DNA of 64,000 bases from DATBAX01 sp963762965 (GCA_963762965.1 CAVXME010000002.1:124001-188000); one strand, 5' to 3'. Positions 1 through 8,334 are shown, counted from the first letter of the stretch. Numbers and translations are program-made. The notes: generated from the sequence alone by a model not told the origin.

Positions 1-493
1 CGCCAGTGAATTTGGTGGTGAGATATGGATTGCTCTTCCAATAGGTGAGGTTCGGCCCCTCCACTGGACGATCCCCGCTGGTGGCGAAACCCCGGTGCGG
101 CAATGCGTAGGCCAGGATCGCGCGGACCGGTTCTTTCAGTTCGGTGCTGCCCGTGAAGTATCCGCTGCGGTGGGCGGCGTCGCTCCACGTGCCATTTTCC
201 GTCCAGTGCCAGGCGGCCATGCGGAGTTCGGTATTGTTGCGATAGGTGATCGGTCCCCATCCCGCCGAGAGAGATTCCTGGACGATATGTGGCGAGTAGA
301 CTCTTGAGATATCCATACGGGAAAGCACATCCATGGAACTGCCGAGAGCGCTGTCGGGATCGAACGAATTGATCACGTGGGCGGGCGTGGCGTCCACGCG
401 AACGGTCCCGGGCTCCGCAGGAGCAGTTAGCTGCGAGAAGGATGGCAATGAAAGGGAAGTGAAGAGTACAAAGAATACGCCAAAGCGGGCCAT
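1..493 (-). CDS. secreted protein, N-terminal part (runs off the left edge)
   Basis: The minus-strand frame opens with ATG at 493-491 and stays open to base 1, giving about 164 residues. The first 21 residues are a signal peptide (MARFGVFFVL, hydrophobic core, cleavage near SFSQ), so the product is exported. The mature part holds SALGSSMDVLSR, SAGWGPITYRNNTEL, AWHWTENGTWSD, GYFTGS, YALPHRGF and TYWKSNPYL. From memory this resembles the N-terminal part of acidobacterial discoidin (F5/8 type C)-domain proteins, where such a segment precedes the carbohydrate-binding fold. That assignment is inference; no domain is complete here. A promoter-like pair of boxes lies about 65 bases upstream. Confidence 0.6.
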   Translation of the reverse strand, partial: MARFGVFFVLFTSLSLPSFSQLTAPAEPGTVRVDATPAHVINSFDPDSALGSSMDVLSRMDISRVYSPHIVQESLSAGWGPITYRNNTELRMAAWHWTENGTWSDAAHRSGYFTGSTELKEPVRAILAYALPHRGFATSGDRPVEGPNLTYWKSNPYLTTKFTG

Positions 494-557
494 GGTTCTG
501 CCTCGTCAAATTGAGGATTAAATCGTTTTAATTCGCCAGTTTACTGTGAGGTCAGGT

Positions 558-585
558 TTTATCAGCCATGGGCTGGCGCTGTCAA
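558..585 (-). promoter_or_regulatory. putative sigma70-type promoter for the secreted protein at 1-493
   Basis: On the minus strand a perfect TTGACA box (580-585) is followed after 16 bases by GATAAA (558-563), which matches TATAAT at 4 of 6 positions. It lies between the terminator of the aldolase gene and the start codon at 493, as expected for a separate transcription unit. Confidence 0.4.
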
Positions 586-603
586 GAAGTCTGAACCGAG
601 GTA

Positions 604-637
604 CAAAGAAAAAGGCACGGACGAAACGCCCGTGCCT
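604..637 (-). terminator. rho-independent terminator of the aldolase gene
   Basis: An 8-bp perfect stem, AGGCACGG (613-620) with CCGTGCCT (630-637), encloses a 9-base loop. On the minus strand it is followed by TTTTTC, a normal U tract. It sits 22 bases past the aldolase stop codon. Confidence 0.8.
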
Positions 638-658
638 CAAAATCCAACGCAACTAAAT

Positions 659-1666
659 CTACGCGCCCACTAAAGCCGGCTCGGTGTCGTAAATCGAATG
701 CCACGACGTCGCCGCCTTCAACCGGTCATTCACGTTGTTAATGTTCTTCACGCCCTCGGTCTCCAGCCACGATCGGAAAGCCGCCGCCCCCTGCTTGGCA
801 TAAATGGAGATGCCATCCTTCCAGGTGGCCCGTCCGCAGAGAACGCCGTTGTACTTCACACCGGTCTCTCCAACCAGATCGAGCGTCTCCGTGAACTCGT
901 TGTTGCTGACCCCGGCCGAAAGATAAATGAACGGCTTGGTGGCCACACCGGCTGCCTGATGGAACAGATCGACAGCTTCTTTCTTGCTGTAGGCTTTCTG
1001 TCCGCCGAATGACTTCGTGCCTTCGACAAACTTCATGTTCACCGGCACTTCGACCTTCAGCACATCCACACTGTAACGATCTTTCGAGAACTCGCGCATG
1101 CTCTCGGTGACGATCTGCGGCTTCTTCTTCGCATACTCCAAGCCCTTTTCGTCCGCGCCTTCTTCGTAGCCAACGAATTCCAGGAAAAAGGGAATGTCGT
1201 TGGCGCGGCACTCATCGCCCAGTCGCTCCACCCATGCATGCTTTTTATTGTTGATGTCCTTGGAATCGAACGGCGTGTAATAGAGTAGGATCTTGATGCA
1301 ATCCGCGCCGGCTTCTTTCAGCCGCCGAACCGACCAGAGATCCAGCAGATCGCCCAGACGTCCCGGAGTGTTGGCGTCGTATCCGGTCTTCTCATATGCC
1401 AGCAGCAAGCCGGCATTCTTGGCACGATGTTTCGAGGCCGGCAGTCCCCACTCGGGATCAAGCAAAATCGCGCTGGCATGGGGGGTCAGAACTTCGGTGA
1501 CCAGCGTTTTGAACTCTTCCATCATGGCGTCGCCGACGGGGCCGCCTTTTTCCTTGGCGAGAGATTTCTGGAGCGAACCGCGCTGGTCCATGGCTGCAGC
1601 CGCGATCACGCCCTTCTCGTTTGAGACTTTCTTCAACCCGGCCAGTTTGCCAGGAGTGAGCTTCAT
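659..1666 (-). CDS. lacD: LacD-family aldolase (tagatose 1,6-bisphosphate aldolase-like)
   Basis: The 335-residue product matches class I LacD-type aldolases in length (family about 325-340). These cleave tagatose 1,6-bisphosphate to dihydroxyacetone phosphate and glyceraldehyde 3-phosphate through a Schiff-base lysine. Visible signatures are AAAMDQRGSL near residue 25, AILLDPEWGLPA near 70, ADCIKILLYY near 125 (the Lys is the expected Schiff-base residue) and PFFLEFVGYE near 155. A GGAGG ribosome site (1672-1676) lies just ahead of the ATG. The gene is monocistronic, ended by a strong terminator. No other tagatose or galactitol genes are nearby, so the physiological substrate could be another ketose bisphosphate. 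Confidence 0.85.
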   Translation of the reverse strand: MKLTPGKLAGLKKVSNEKGVIAAAAMDQRGSLQKSLAKEKGGPVGDAMMEEFKTLVTEVLTPHASAILLDPEWGLPASKHRAKNAGLLLAYEKTGYDANTPGRLGDLLDLWSVRRLKEAGADCIKILLYYTPFDSKDINNKKHAWVERLGDECRANDIPFFLEFVGYEEGADEKGLEYAKKKPQIVTESMREFSKDRYSVDVLKVEVPVNMKFVEGTKSFGGQKAYSKKEAVDLFHQAAGVATKPFIYLSAGVSNNEFTETLDLVGETGVKYNGVLCGRATWKDGISIYAKQGAAAFRSWLETEGVKNINNVNDRLKAATSWHSIYDTEPALVGA

Positions 1667-1805
1667 TGTTTCCTCCAGGGTGATACAGAGTAGAGATGAG
1701 TGCTTGGGTGCATCAATTGTAACGCATTGTACGCACCAGTTTCAGGATAACCATTATCGAATAAACCGTTACAGAACCCAGCTCCGCAGGAGCGAAATAG
1801 GATAG

Positions 1806-1825
1806 CCCCGGACGTAAGTCCGGGG
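1806..1825. repeat. short palindromic hairpin repeat in the aldolase/vapC gap
   Basis: CCCCGGAC (1806-1813) and GTCCGGGG (1818-1825) form a perfect 8-bp stem with a GTAA loop. The surrounding stretch (CTCCGCAGGAGCG at about 1782) is also palindromic. The style resembles the REP-like elements scattered through acidobacterial intergenic DNA; only one copy is in this window. Confidence 0.4.
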
Positions 1826-1871
1826 TAGGAGGAACTGGGGATCACGCCCAGCAGGACGCGAGAACCATCAA

Positions 1872-2279
1872 TCATGTTGCCCAGTTCTGTATCTTCAGCC
1901 CGCGCACGCGCCGGAATTCCCGCTCATTGTTTGTCACCAGGACTAACCCGGAAGCCAGCGCGTGGGCCGCAATCCAAAGATCGTTGTTGCCGATCATCTC
2001 GCCCCTTGACTCCAGCTCGGCGCGAATGGTTCCATACTTTTCTCCCGCAGTCTCGGGCATAGCCAATGCTGGCAGGAAATGAACCAACTCCCTTAGACGC
2101 TCCAGCGCCGCTGTCCGTTGCGCGCTCTTGGCCGCGCCGTATAGCAACTCGCCATAGGTGATGACGGAAAGCGCCGCTTCTCCCTGGCGAAGCTTGCGGA
2201 AGCGGCGCAGCACTTCCTCCGGCCTTCTCCGGCGAATGTAGATGCAGATGTTGGTGTCCAGCAGATAGCGAGGCCCCAT
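1872..2279 (-). CDS. vapC: VapC-type PIN-domain toxin (ribonuclease)
   Basis: The 135-residue protein is a typical PIN-domain endoribonuclease: LLDTNICIYI with the first catalytic Asp at residue 8, SVITYGELLYGA with the conserved Glu, NNDLWIAAHAL with the third acidic residue, and VTNNEREF near the C-terminus. VapC toxins cleave tRNA or rRNA when the antitoxin is lost. Its ATG overlaps the vapB stop by one base (TAATG), so the two are translationally coupled. All catalytic positions are kept, so it is probably active. This is the only complete toxin-antitoxin pair in the window. Confidence 0.9.
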   Translation of the reverse strand: MGPRYLLDTNICIYIRRRRPEEVLRRFRKLRQGEAALSVITYGELLYGAAKSAQRTAALERLRELVHFLPALAMPETAGEKYGTIRAELESRGEMIGNNDLWIAAHALASGLVLVTNNEREFRRVRGLKIQNWAT

Positions 2280-2509
2280 TACAGTCCCTTGCGTTTCTGC
2301 GGTCGGTCTTTCTCACGTCCGGGGAGTTCAAGATCGTCGGGCAGATCAGCCAGCAGATCGAAGGCGCGAACCAGGGTTCCGGGTTTTTCCCATAAAACTA
2401 TCTCATCGCCCCGGCGAAAGATCTCAACTTCGTCGGTTTTCACGCGAAACTGCTTCGGCAGCCGGACTGCCTGGCTGTTCCCGGATTTGAATACCCGCGC
2501 CGTGCCCAT
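2279..2509 (-). CDS. vapB: VapB-type antitoxin, AbrB/SpoVT fold
   Basis: The 76-residue protein starts with GTARVFKSGNSQAVRLPK, the hallmark swapped-hairpin AbrB motif of VapB antitoxins, and ends with a charged tail (GREKDRPQKRK) that would occupy the VapC groove. VapB neutralises VapC and, with it, represses the operon. A near-perfect palindrome lies directly upstream (2524-2546), consistent with autoregulation. First gene of the vapBC operon. Confidence 0.88.
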   Translation of the reverse strand: MGTARVFKSGNSQAVRLPKQFRVKTDEVEIFRRGDEIVLWEKPGTLVRAFDLLADLPDDLELPGREKDRPQKRKGL

Positions 2510-2523
2510 GCGATTACCTCCGA

Positions 2524-2546
2524 TGTATATACAATAAGTATATACA
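2524..2546 (-). promoter_or_regulatory. palindromic operator/promoter of vapBC
   Basis: TGTATATAC (2524-2532) and GTATATACA (2538-2546) are perfect inverted 9-mers with a 5-base spacer, ending 15 bases before the vapB ATG. The AT-rich half-sites can double as a -10 region. Autorepression through such palindromes is the rule for vapBC operons. Confidence 0.75.
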
Positions 2547-2613
2547 AATTAGTGCTAAATTGCAAAATCTAGCGACACTCAAATAGTGGGTGAATTTGAA
2601 CTATCCCCAAACT

Positions 2614-2660
2614 GTCATCCCCAAGATCCGGCGCAGTTCAGCCGGGCGAGGGATCTTGCG
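2614..2660. repeat. 47-bp dispersed intergenic repeat, copy 1
   Basis: This 47-bp unit beginning GTCATCCCC recurs at 43173-43219 with 44 of 47 identical bases. It contains an internal hairpin CCGGC-N8-GCCGG flanked by GATC/GATC. It lies in the gap between the divergent vapBC and Phd-like genes. Confidence 0.7.
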
Positions 2661-2731
2661 CGGCCCCACCACTGTTCCCAGCCTCCAGCTCGATTTTGAT
2701 GCAAGCAATTCAACTACAACTGGATAAAGCC

Positions 2732-2968
2732 ATGGAAAAATCAATTTCAGCGTCCGATGCCAGCCGTAAATTCTTGCGATTGCTGCGGGATGTTCGGGAA
2801 GGGCAGAGCTATGTGGTGACGAGCCATGGCAGGCCGGTTGCCCACATCGCGCCCGTCAGAGATAGCAGAGTCATGCTGCCTGGTGCCCGAGATTCACTTC
2901 TTAGCCGATTGCGTTCGCAGCAGATTGTCAGGATTGGCCGCTGGAAAAGAGATGAGTTATACGACTAG
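2732..2968 (+). CDS. Phd/YefM-family antitoxin without a partner
   Basis: Read from ATG 2732 (an upstream ATG at 2696 is possible) the product is 78 residues: MEKSISASDASRKFLRLLRD, then YVVTSHGRPVAHIAPV, the classic prevent-host-death fold. Such proteins bind DNA with the N-terminal domain and a toxin (Doc, YoeB or a PIN protein) with the C-terminal tail. The next gene begins on the opposite strand 15 bases downstream, so no toxin follows. It may be an orphan antitoxin or may repress from afar. The upstream ATG lacks a good ribosome site. Confidence 0.8.
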   Translation: MEKSISASDASRKFLRLLRDVREGQSYVVTSHGRPVAHIAPVRDSRVMLPGARDSLLSRLRSQQIVRIGRWKRDELYD

Positions 2969-2982
2969 AACGAACAGACGTT

Positions 2983-3579
2983 TTACTCCTGAGGGCTCTT
3001 GACGGTGATGATGACGGGATCCGATTCCACTCGAGTAGCAGGAGGGGTACATCCTATCGATTTGACGACTGCTATCTGTGACGAGTCCAGTTCGGGAGGG
3101 TAGTAGGTAGATTGCAATTCCCAAGCGCCTGGCTCTGTTAGTACTGCAACCTTGCCGAATCCTTTCGGCTGGTAAGGTTCAGACATTCCTAGCTTGATCC
3201 AGCTGTCTGGGACATCCGTACGTAGGCGTTCGACGGAGGGACTTTTTTCCCAAAAGCCTTCAAGAAAACGTGTTATGTCCTTCACACCAGGCGGCGTGGC
3301 AAAGGTAGAAAAATAACCGGTGAAGTGTTGGCTCACTTCTAGGTTGGGAGGCGGAAAACAAAGAGTTCCGTCGGTGAGGCTGGTGAGCTTGTACTTGACG
3401 AAAACAGTTTCCCCAACCTTGTAGACTTGTTTTAACGGGGTTATTTCGAGCTGGAGTTGTGGAGGCTTAATTTCCTTAGCAGCTGTTGGCCTCACCTGAG
3501 CTATAGCAGGAGATAGCGAAACTGCCAAAGAAAGAACGCTAAACCAAGCCGCTTTACTCATGATGCGAATGAGACTCAT
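2983..3579 (-). CDS. hypothetical secreted protein with Ig-like segment
   Basis: The 198-residue product starts with a signal peptide (cleavage near SPAIAQ, about residue 28). The mature part begins LQLEITPLKQVYKVGETV and FVKYKLTSLTDG, a beta-rich pattern typical of Ig-like or BsuPI-like domains, and carries two Cys residues near 98 and 178 that could form a disulfide. No catalytic motif is seen. Function unknown; probably periplasmic or surface-exposed. Base composition is slightly more AT-rich than its neighbours. Confidence 0.6.
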   Translation of the reverse strand: MSLIRIMSKAAWFSVLSLAVSLSPAIAQVRPTAAKEIKPPQLQLEITPLKQVYKVGETVFVKYKLTSLTDGTLCFPPPNLEVSQHFTGYFSTFATPPGVKDITRFLEGFWEKSPSVERLRTDVPDSWIKLGMSEPYQPKGFGKVAVLTEPGAWELQSTYYPPELDSSQIAVVKSIGCTPPATRVESDPVIITVKSPQE

Positions 3580-3620
3580 CGAAACCTTCTGTACAAAGCA
3601 CCTTATGATTCTACCAATTC

Positions 3621-4358
3621 CTACTGCCGCAACGTGAGCTTCCTCAACACCGCCTGCTGCTTGGCAATTAGCGATTGCACGCCCTGACTGGCCAAAGCTG
3701 TCATCTTGTTGAGCTGCGCTTCGTCGAACACCTGATGCTCGGCAGTAGCCTGCACTTCGACGAACTTATGGCCGGCGGTCATCACGAAGTTCATGTCCAC
3801 GTCGGCGCGGGAGTCTTCTTCGTAGCAGAGATCGAGCAGGATTTCGCCATCCACAATGCCCACGCTGACGGCAGCGACAAAATCGCGCAAGGGAGCTGAA
3901 GTCAGGGTGCCGGCCTCGACCAGTTTTTCCAGCGCCAACCCTAGAGCCACGAAAGCTCCGGTAATGGACGCAGTCCGCGTGCCTCCATCGGCTTGAATGA
4001 CATCGCAGTCGATCCAGATGGTGCGCTCGCCGAGGCGTGCCATGTCGGTGACGGCCCGCAGTGAACGTCCGATCAGGCGCTGAATTTCGTGGGTGCGTCC
4101 ACTCGGACGGCCCTTATTTACTTCGCGCGGAGTACGCGTGAGGGTCGCGCGCGGCAGCATGCTGTACTCGGCGCTGATCCATCCTTTGCCGCTGTTGCGC
4201 ATAAACTGCGGCACCGATTCTTCAATCGACGCAGTACAAATCACCCGTGTATTACCAATTTCAATGAGAGCCGAGCCTTCGGCGGTTTGAATGAAGTCAG
4301 GAATAATATTTACCGGACGCAGTTGGTCAGGTGTGCGATTGTCGGAGCGATAATGCAT
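3621..4358 (-). CDS. rph: ribonuclease PH
   Basis: The 245-residue protein is full length for RNase PH, the phosphate-dependent 3'-to-5' exonuclease that trims tRNA 3' ends. Motifs include RSDNRTPDQLRPV at the N-terminus, GWISAEYSMLPRAT near 80, TRTPREVNKGRPSGR (phosphate-binding region), IGRSLRAV and IWIDCDVIQADGGTRTASI. It stands alone; in many bacteria rph neighbours the XTP/dITP pyrophosphatase gene, which is not present here. Confidence 0.95.
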   Translation of the reverse strand: MHYRSDNRTPDQLRPVNIIPDFIQTAEGSALIEIGNTRVICTASIEESVPQFMRNSGKGWISAEYSMLPRATLTRTPREVNKGRPSGRTHEIQRLIGRSLRAVTDMARLGERTIWIDCDVIQADGGTRTASITGAFVALGLALEKLVEAGTLTSAPLRDFVAAVSVGIVDGEILLDLCYEEDSRADVDMNFVMTAGHKFVEVQATAEHQVFDEAQLNKMTALASQGVQSLIAKQQAVLRKLTLRQ

Positions 4359-4379
4359 GTCAGAGATTCTAACAGTGAT

Positions 4380-4698
4380 AAATGGGCTCTAGGTTCCAGG
4401 CTCTAGGCTCTGGGCATTCGGCTCTAGGCTTTCGGCTCGGTAGTGGTGCAGTTGAAATAAGATTTGTATCAGGGCACGGCTTTTCAGCCGTGCCGAAAGA
4501 GAAACCAACAGAGACGGGCTTTAGCCCCTGTGCACGTGGCGTATCAAAGAGCAGGCGCTGCGCGCGTAATCGAATTGTCCGAGTTCGTCGGCACGCCTGA
4601 AGGCGATGCCCTGATACAAATCTTATTTCAACTGCACCACTACCTTCGGCTCTAGGCTTTGACAGCCCAGAGCCCAGCGCCTACAGCCCAGAGCCTAT
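4380..4698. repeat. GGCTCTAGG/CCCAGAGCC simple-repeat tract hosting the MITE
   Basis: The gap between rph and the GerMN gene, outside the MITE, consists of iterated GGCTCTAGG/GGCTCTGGG words (4384-4438) and their inverted counterparts GCCCAGAGCC (4664-4694). Without the insertion this would fold into an imperfect hairpin between the two genes. Confidence 0.55.
4431..4652. mobile_element. 206-bp MITE with 38-bp terminal inverted repeats and 8-bp target duplication
   Basis: Bases 4439-4476 and 4607-4644 are perfect 38-bp inverted repeats that begin GGTAGTGGTGCAG. The element is flanked by identical 8-bp direct repeats TTCGGCTC (4431-4438 and 4645-4652). Removing the element and one repeat rejoins a simple GGCTCTAGG-rich tract. 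Inside are two perfect small hairpins (4473-4494 and 4516-4527) and no gene. Long inverted ends, a short non-coding core and a clean target duplication define a miniature element moved by a transposase encoded elsewhere. The transposase family cannot be named from the ends alone. Confidence 0.85.
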
Positions 4699-5286
4699 TT
4701 ACTGCAGCTGCGCTGCCAGCTGATTCACTGCGGCGACATCATAGAAATTCGTCAGATCGGCATGTCCAGCCAGGGTGTCACGTTCTTTCCCGTCCACCAG
4801 AATCTTCACGCGAGTAATCCCGGAAATATTCGCAGACAGCGTCTGCACCAACGACGCCACGGTGAGCTCTTCCACCAGAATGCCGGAGCGGTGGCTGTTG
4901 GCAAAAGCTGAGTTGATGTCAATGACGGCGAGCCCTGGGTCCACCAGATAGACGTTCCGTACCTCGGAGCCAGCGCCCAGAGGGTGGGGCGAGGATTTGT
5001 CGAGATACACGCCCAGCACAGCGCGAAGCAATTCCTCGGCGCGTTGCTGGCGTCCTTCCGGCAAAGGGATGCGGGAGGCTTGTGCGCGTAGTACGCCGAT
5101 GTCGTCGTAAGCGACATATAAGACCACCTGCTCGGTGGGGCCAGAAACCGGGGGTGCAAGGGAGCGAGGCGTGGCTTCGCCAAATTCCGTTCCGGAAAGA
5201 CTTCGCATATGCCATACGTAGAGGCCCATGCCGAGTGCGACCAATAGCATGACCAACGCGCCGAAAAGCAAGGGGCGGGAAATCAT
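4699..5286 (-). CDS. GerMN-domain lipoprotein-like/membrane-anchored protein
   Basis: The 195-residue protein has one N-terminal membrane segment (residues 5-25, LFGALVMLLVALGMGLYVW) and a GerMN domain from about residue 50: EQVVLYVAYDDIG, RAEELLRAVLGVY, VRNVYLVDPGLAVIDINSAF, EELTVASLVQTLS, VKILVDGKERDTLAGHADL. GerMN domains occur in spore germination protein GerM and in cell-envelope proteins of non-sporulating bacteria. Its start overlaps the upstream amidase stop by four bases (ATGA), so the two are coupled and probably act together in peptidoglycan processing. Confidence 0.8.
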   Translation of the reverse strand: MISRPLLFGALVMLLVALGMGLYVWHMRSLSGTEFGEATPRSLAPPVSGPTEQVVLYVAYDDIGVLRAQASRIPLPEGRQQRAEELLRAVLGVYLDKSSPHPLGAGSEVRNVYLVDPGLAVIDINSAFANSHRSGILVEELTVASLVQTLSANISGITRVKILVDGKERDTLAGHADLTNFYDVAAVNQLAAQLQ

Positions 5287-6797
5287 GGGAGCGCCTCCAG
5301 CTTTGCGCGGGCGTCGGCGATTCCCGCAGCCACGGTGCTGGCGACGAGCTGCTCGTAATCCGGAGAGGACAAATCCGCGATCTTGCCGCTTGGTGGCGAG
5401 ATCTCCAATGCAATTGCAGGCACGTTGATGTTATTCAAAGGGCGCAACGGCGCGGCCAGAGTCCGAACCGAAATCTGCTTCGTCCGCAACTCGACCGCCA
5501 CGCTGGCTGCCGCAGCCTGACTCGCGGGAATGGAAGCGGCTTGAGCAGTGTCCCACGAGATAAACGGGCCATGGGATTCACCGCCTGCCGGAATCAGCGC
5601 GGTGTAGATGCGAACGCCCGTGCCCTGCGAAGCCGCGTGAACGCAGAGGTAGATGGCGGGGTGCGCGGAATTTGTCTGGCTGGCACGCTGGTCGAGGCTG
5701 AGATTGATGTCGCCATCGCGCAAAAGGAGGGTGATGATTCCTCGACTCTCCAGTTGTTGTCGTAATTGCCGGGCGAAGGCCAGAGTGATGTCTTTTTCCG
5801 CGAGTTGATCGCTGAGAGTGGCGCCGCGATCATCGCCTCCATGGCTGGCGTCGATGACGGCAAAATACTTTCGTTGTCCGGATGTACTGCCTGCTGAAGC
5901 ACCTGAAAAAAAGCCGCTCGACGAAGGTAGCCCTGTAGATGTGGAACCTGGAGCCGGAGCGCCGGGTGTTGCTGGTGCGGATTGTGTTTGTGCCGCGGTT
6001 TGCGGGGCGGCGGTGATGGTGATCGTCTTGCGATCACTGCTGAAGGTGGCAAACAAAGGCGCGGTGCCGTTTACGGTGATGTCTGCCGCACCGTTGCTCT
6101 GCTCATAACTGGCCGAAGGGATGGTCTTGCTATCGAAGGTGAGCACGGGTGAAGCGGGGGATTCCAGCGCCTCATGGCTGAAATGCATGTGCAGCTTGCC
6201 GGGCTCGGTGGCGATGGAAGGGTTTACGGGAGCGGTAAAGTTGAGCACCAGCGCGGGATTCGCTGTCTTGCTCACTTGCGCGGTGAAGTGCACACCGGCG
6301 TTGCCGATAATGAGACGGCGAGAGTTTTCGTTGAATGTGACGGGGCCGCCGAGAATGCGGGAGAGGATTTGTGGCAGCGAGGAAAGAGGGACCATGCCGC
6401 GGCCATTTTCCAGCAGAAAATTGAACGGCAAATCGAATCCCGTGCGACGGATGCGGGCGCGCTTCTTGCCGGCGACGAATTCCGCATCTCCATCGTTAAA
6501 GCGGACCTTCCAGTGATTGCCCTCGGTCCTGGCGGTGACTTTTCCCAGAGGGTCGAGCACATCGAGCAGGCTGACGTAGTCCTGGCCAAAGCGCTGGCTC
6601 AGCGGCAGGGAATAGTTGGCGGCGTTGGAATAAATTGATAACAGCCTATTGTTGTCTGGCGGGGCGACAGCAGCGGAAAAACCGCGGACGGAAAAAAATA
6701 GTACAGCCGAGGTGAGAACCACTCCGACGATCAGGACTAGCGACAGGTTGGGCTTCTGGCGCAGCCTGCCACCGAGCCTGTCGCTACTCCAGGGCAT
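5283..6797 (-). CDS. N-acetylmuramoyl-L-alanine amidase (Amidase_3) with AMIN-like N-terminus
   Basis: The 504-residue protein has an N-terminal membrane/signal segment (residues 17-37), a copper-amine-oxidase-like and AMIN-like beta region (about 45-270), a Pro/Ser/Gly linker, and a C-terminal zinc amidase domain (about 310-500). Zinc ligands are visible in VIDASHGGDDRGA (His), LAEKDITLAF (Glu) and YLCVHAAS (His); a further Glu, LEISPP, lies near the end. The usual SIHAN is CVHAA here. The enzyme would cut the amide bond between muramic acid and the peptide stem. It is coupled to the downstream GerMN gene and overlaps the DUF1015 gene upstream. Confidence 0.85.
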   Translation of the reverse strand: MPWSSDRLGGRLRQKPNLSLVLIVGVVLTSAVLFFSVRGFSAAVAPPDNNRLLSIYSNAANYSLPLSQRFGQDYVSLLDVLDPLGKVTARTEGNHWKVRFNDGDAEFVAGKKRARIRRTGFDLPFNFLLENGRGMVPLSSLPQILSRILGGPVTFNENSRRLIIGNAGVHFTAQVSKTANPALVLNFTAPVNPSIATEPGKLHMHFSHEALESPASPVLTFDSKTIPSASYEQSNGAADITVNGTAPLFATFSSDRKTITITAAPQTAAQTQSAPATPGAPAPGSTSTGLPSSSGFFSGASAGSTSGQRKYFAVIDASHGGDDRGATLSDQLAEKDITLAFARQLRQQLESRGIITLLLRDGDINLSLDQRASQTNSAHPAIYLCVHAASQGTGVRIYTALIPAGGESHGPFISWDTAQAASIPASQAAAASVAVELRTKQISVRTLAAPLRPLNNINVPAIALEISPPSGKIADLSSPDYEQLVASTVAAGIADARAKLEALP

Positions 6798-8145
6798 AAA
6801 TGGTCAGGCCGCTGAGGAGCTTGGGATAGAAGTCGGTCGATTTTTGGGGAAGGACTTCATTGCCGAAGGCGATGTCTCGAATCTGCTGCATGCGGGCCGA
6901 GTTCATGAGAAACGCCACATTGGCTGCGCCGCTGCGGACTTTGGCGATGGCCTCGGCGGCGTCGCGAATGTAGCTGAGATTTTCCTGGTTGCGGATCGAT
7001 TCTTCGGACAGGCCCAGCACGCCTTCCAGCAAGCACTTGTGCAGTTGGACGACGTCGAGTGATTGCTGGCGGAGGGAAAGAGAGCCGAAGACGTTGGTGC
7101 CTTCTCCTTTTGGGCGGTCGAAGAGAAAGGCACGGTTCGACGTGATGCCCAACAGAGCCGAGCCGGTGTGGCCGGCTTCGCGCAGGATGGCATGGGCGCG
7201 GATGGCATCGAGCGAGGGATCGACTTCTTCGACGCTAAAGTAGGAGCGCGCTCCCTCGCGCAATGCGTCCGACGAAAACGAAGGCAACCCGTGCACCACA
7301 CGATGCGTGGGCAGGATGACCAGGCCGGGGCTGTCCATGTTGACGAAGGTCATCATGGCCAGTTCGTAGGGAGCAATTTCTGCCTCGCCCGTGCCGACCA
7401 GGTCATTTTCTGCCGAGTGCTGGCGGGGAACGGCGCCGGGGTTTGATGATGCGGCTGCCGCCCGCCGTTCGTTGCGATAGTTCAGAGCGGTTTCGTAGCG
7501 GTGATGGCCATCGGCGATGATCAACTTTTTGTCCCGCATCTTGCCGCGAACTAAATCAATGAGATGGGGATCAGAAACCTTCCAGACCTGATGCAAGACA
7601 TCATATTCGTCACGCATTTCCATGTCTGGTTTGGTGTTGGTGGCGAGCAGGCCTTCGATTTCGCTGGCGGGATCGCTATAGAGCATGAAAATCTGCCCAA
7701 AATGGGCGCGGGTGTGCCGTAAAAGATCCAGGCGATCGGCCTTGGGCTTGGCCAGGGTCTGTTCGTGGCGGTGGACCACGCCGGCGGAGTAATCTTCGAG
7801 GCGGCCTAGCGCGATAAAACCACGGCGTTCGTGTTCGGTCTTGCCGCCGGGAGCGGTAAACCGTTCAAGGTAGGCATAGATCGAGGGTTGGGAGTCCTGC
7901 AAAAAGACGCCCTGGCGGCGCCAGTCGCCAAAGAATCCGGCAGCCCGGGTATATACGTTCTCATTGGTATGGTCTGCGGGTTCGGGCTTGCCTAAGATAA
8001 TGCGCACCAGATTGTAAGGGCTGGAGGCGTAATAGCCTTCCCGCATGGGGGGAGAAATCTTGTCATAAGGCTGAGTGGCAACCTGGGACAACGAGACCCG
8101 GGCAGGGTCATAACGGAGGGCACGAAACGCTGAAATGTGGGCCAT
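6784..8145 (-). CDS. DUF1015-family protein
   Basis: Started at ATG 8145 (MAHISAFRALRYDP) the product is 453 residues; an in-frame start at 8202 would add 19 residues without family similarity. It matches the DUF1015 family: TQPYDKISPPMREGYYASSP, SIYAYLERF, RGFIALGRLEDY, VHRHEQTLAKPKADRLDL, LIIADGHHRYETALNYRNER, and MMTFVNMDSPGLVILPTHRV. The function is not established; the family often lies by serine biosynthesis genes. Here it overlaps the amidase gene by 14 bases, so all three genes 8145-4699 form one operon. Confidence 0.88.
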   Translation of the reverse strand: MAHISAFRALRYDPARVSLSQVATQPYDKISPPMREGYYASSPYNLVRIILGKPEPADHTNENVYTRAAGFFGDWRRQGVFLQDSQPSIYAYLERFTAPGGKTEHERRGFIALGRLEDYSAGVVHRHEQTLAKPKADRLDLLRHTRAHFGQIFMLYSDPASEIEGLLATNTKPDMEMRDEYDVLHQVWKVSDPHLIDLVRGKMRDKKLIIADGHHRYETALNYRNERRAAAASSNPGAVPRQHSAENDLVGTGEAEIAPYELAMMTFVNMDSPGLVILPTHRVVHGLPSFSSDALREGARSYFSVEEVDPSLDAIRAHAILREAGHTGSALLGITSNRAFLFDRPKGEGTNVFGSLSLRQQSLDVVQLHKCLLEGVLGLSEESIRNQENLSYIRDAAEAIAKVRSGAANVAFLMNSARMQQIRDIAFGNEVLPQKSTDFYPKLLSGLTIYALE

Positions 8146-8334
8146 GGTTTGGAGGTAAAGATTGTAACAAGAGAGGGCCGCGATTTGGGGGTTGAGTTGC
8201 AAGTGGATTTAGAAGTTGCAGCTGGGATGGGCAAATGTTTGCGCATCCGATTCCGGCGGAAGCAAACTTTGACAAAAGACTGACATCTTCGATTGCGCGC
8301 TATGTTAGGATCAAATTCTAGAGCGAGGTTTTTT

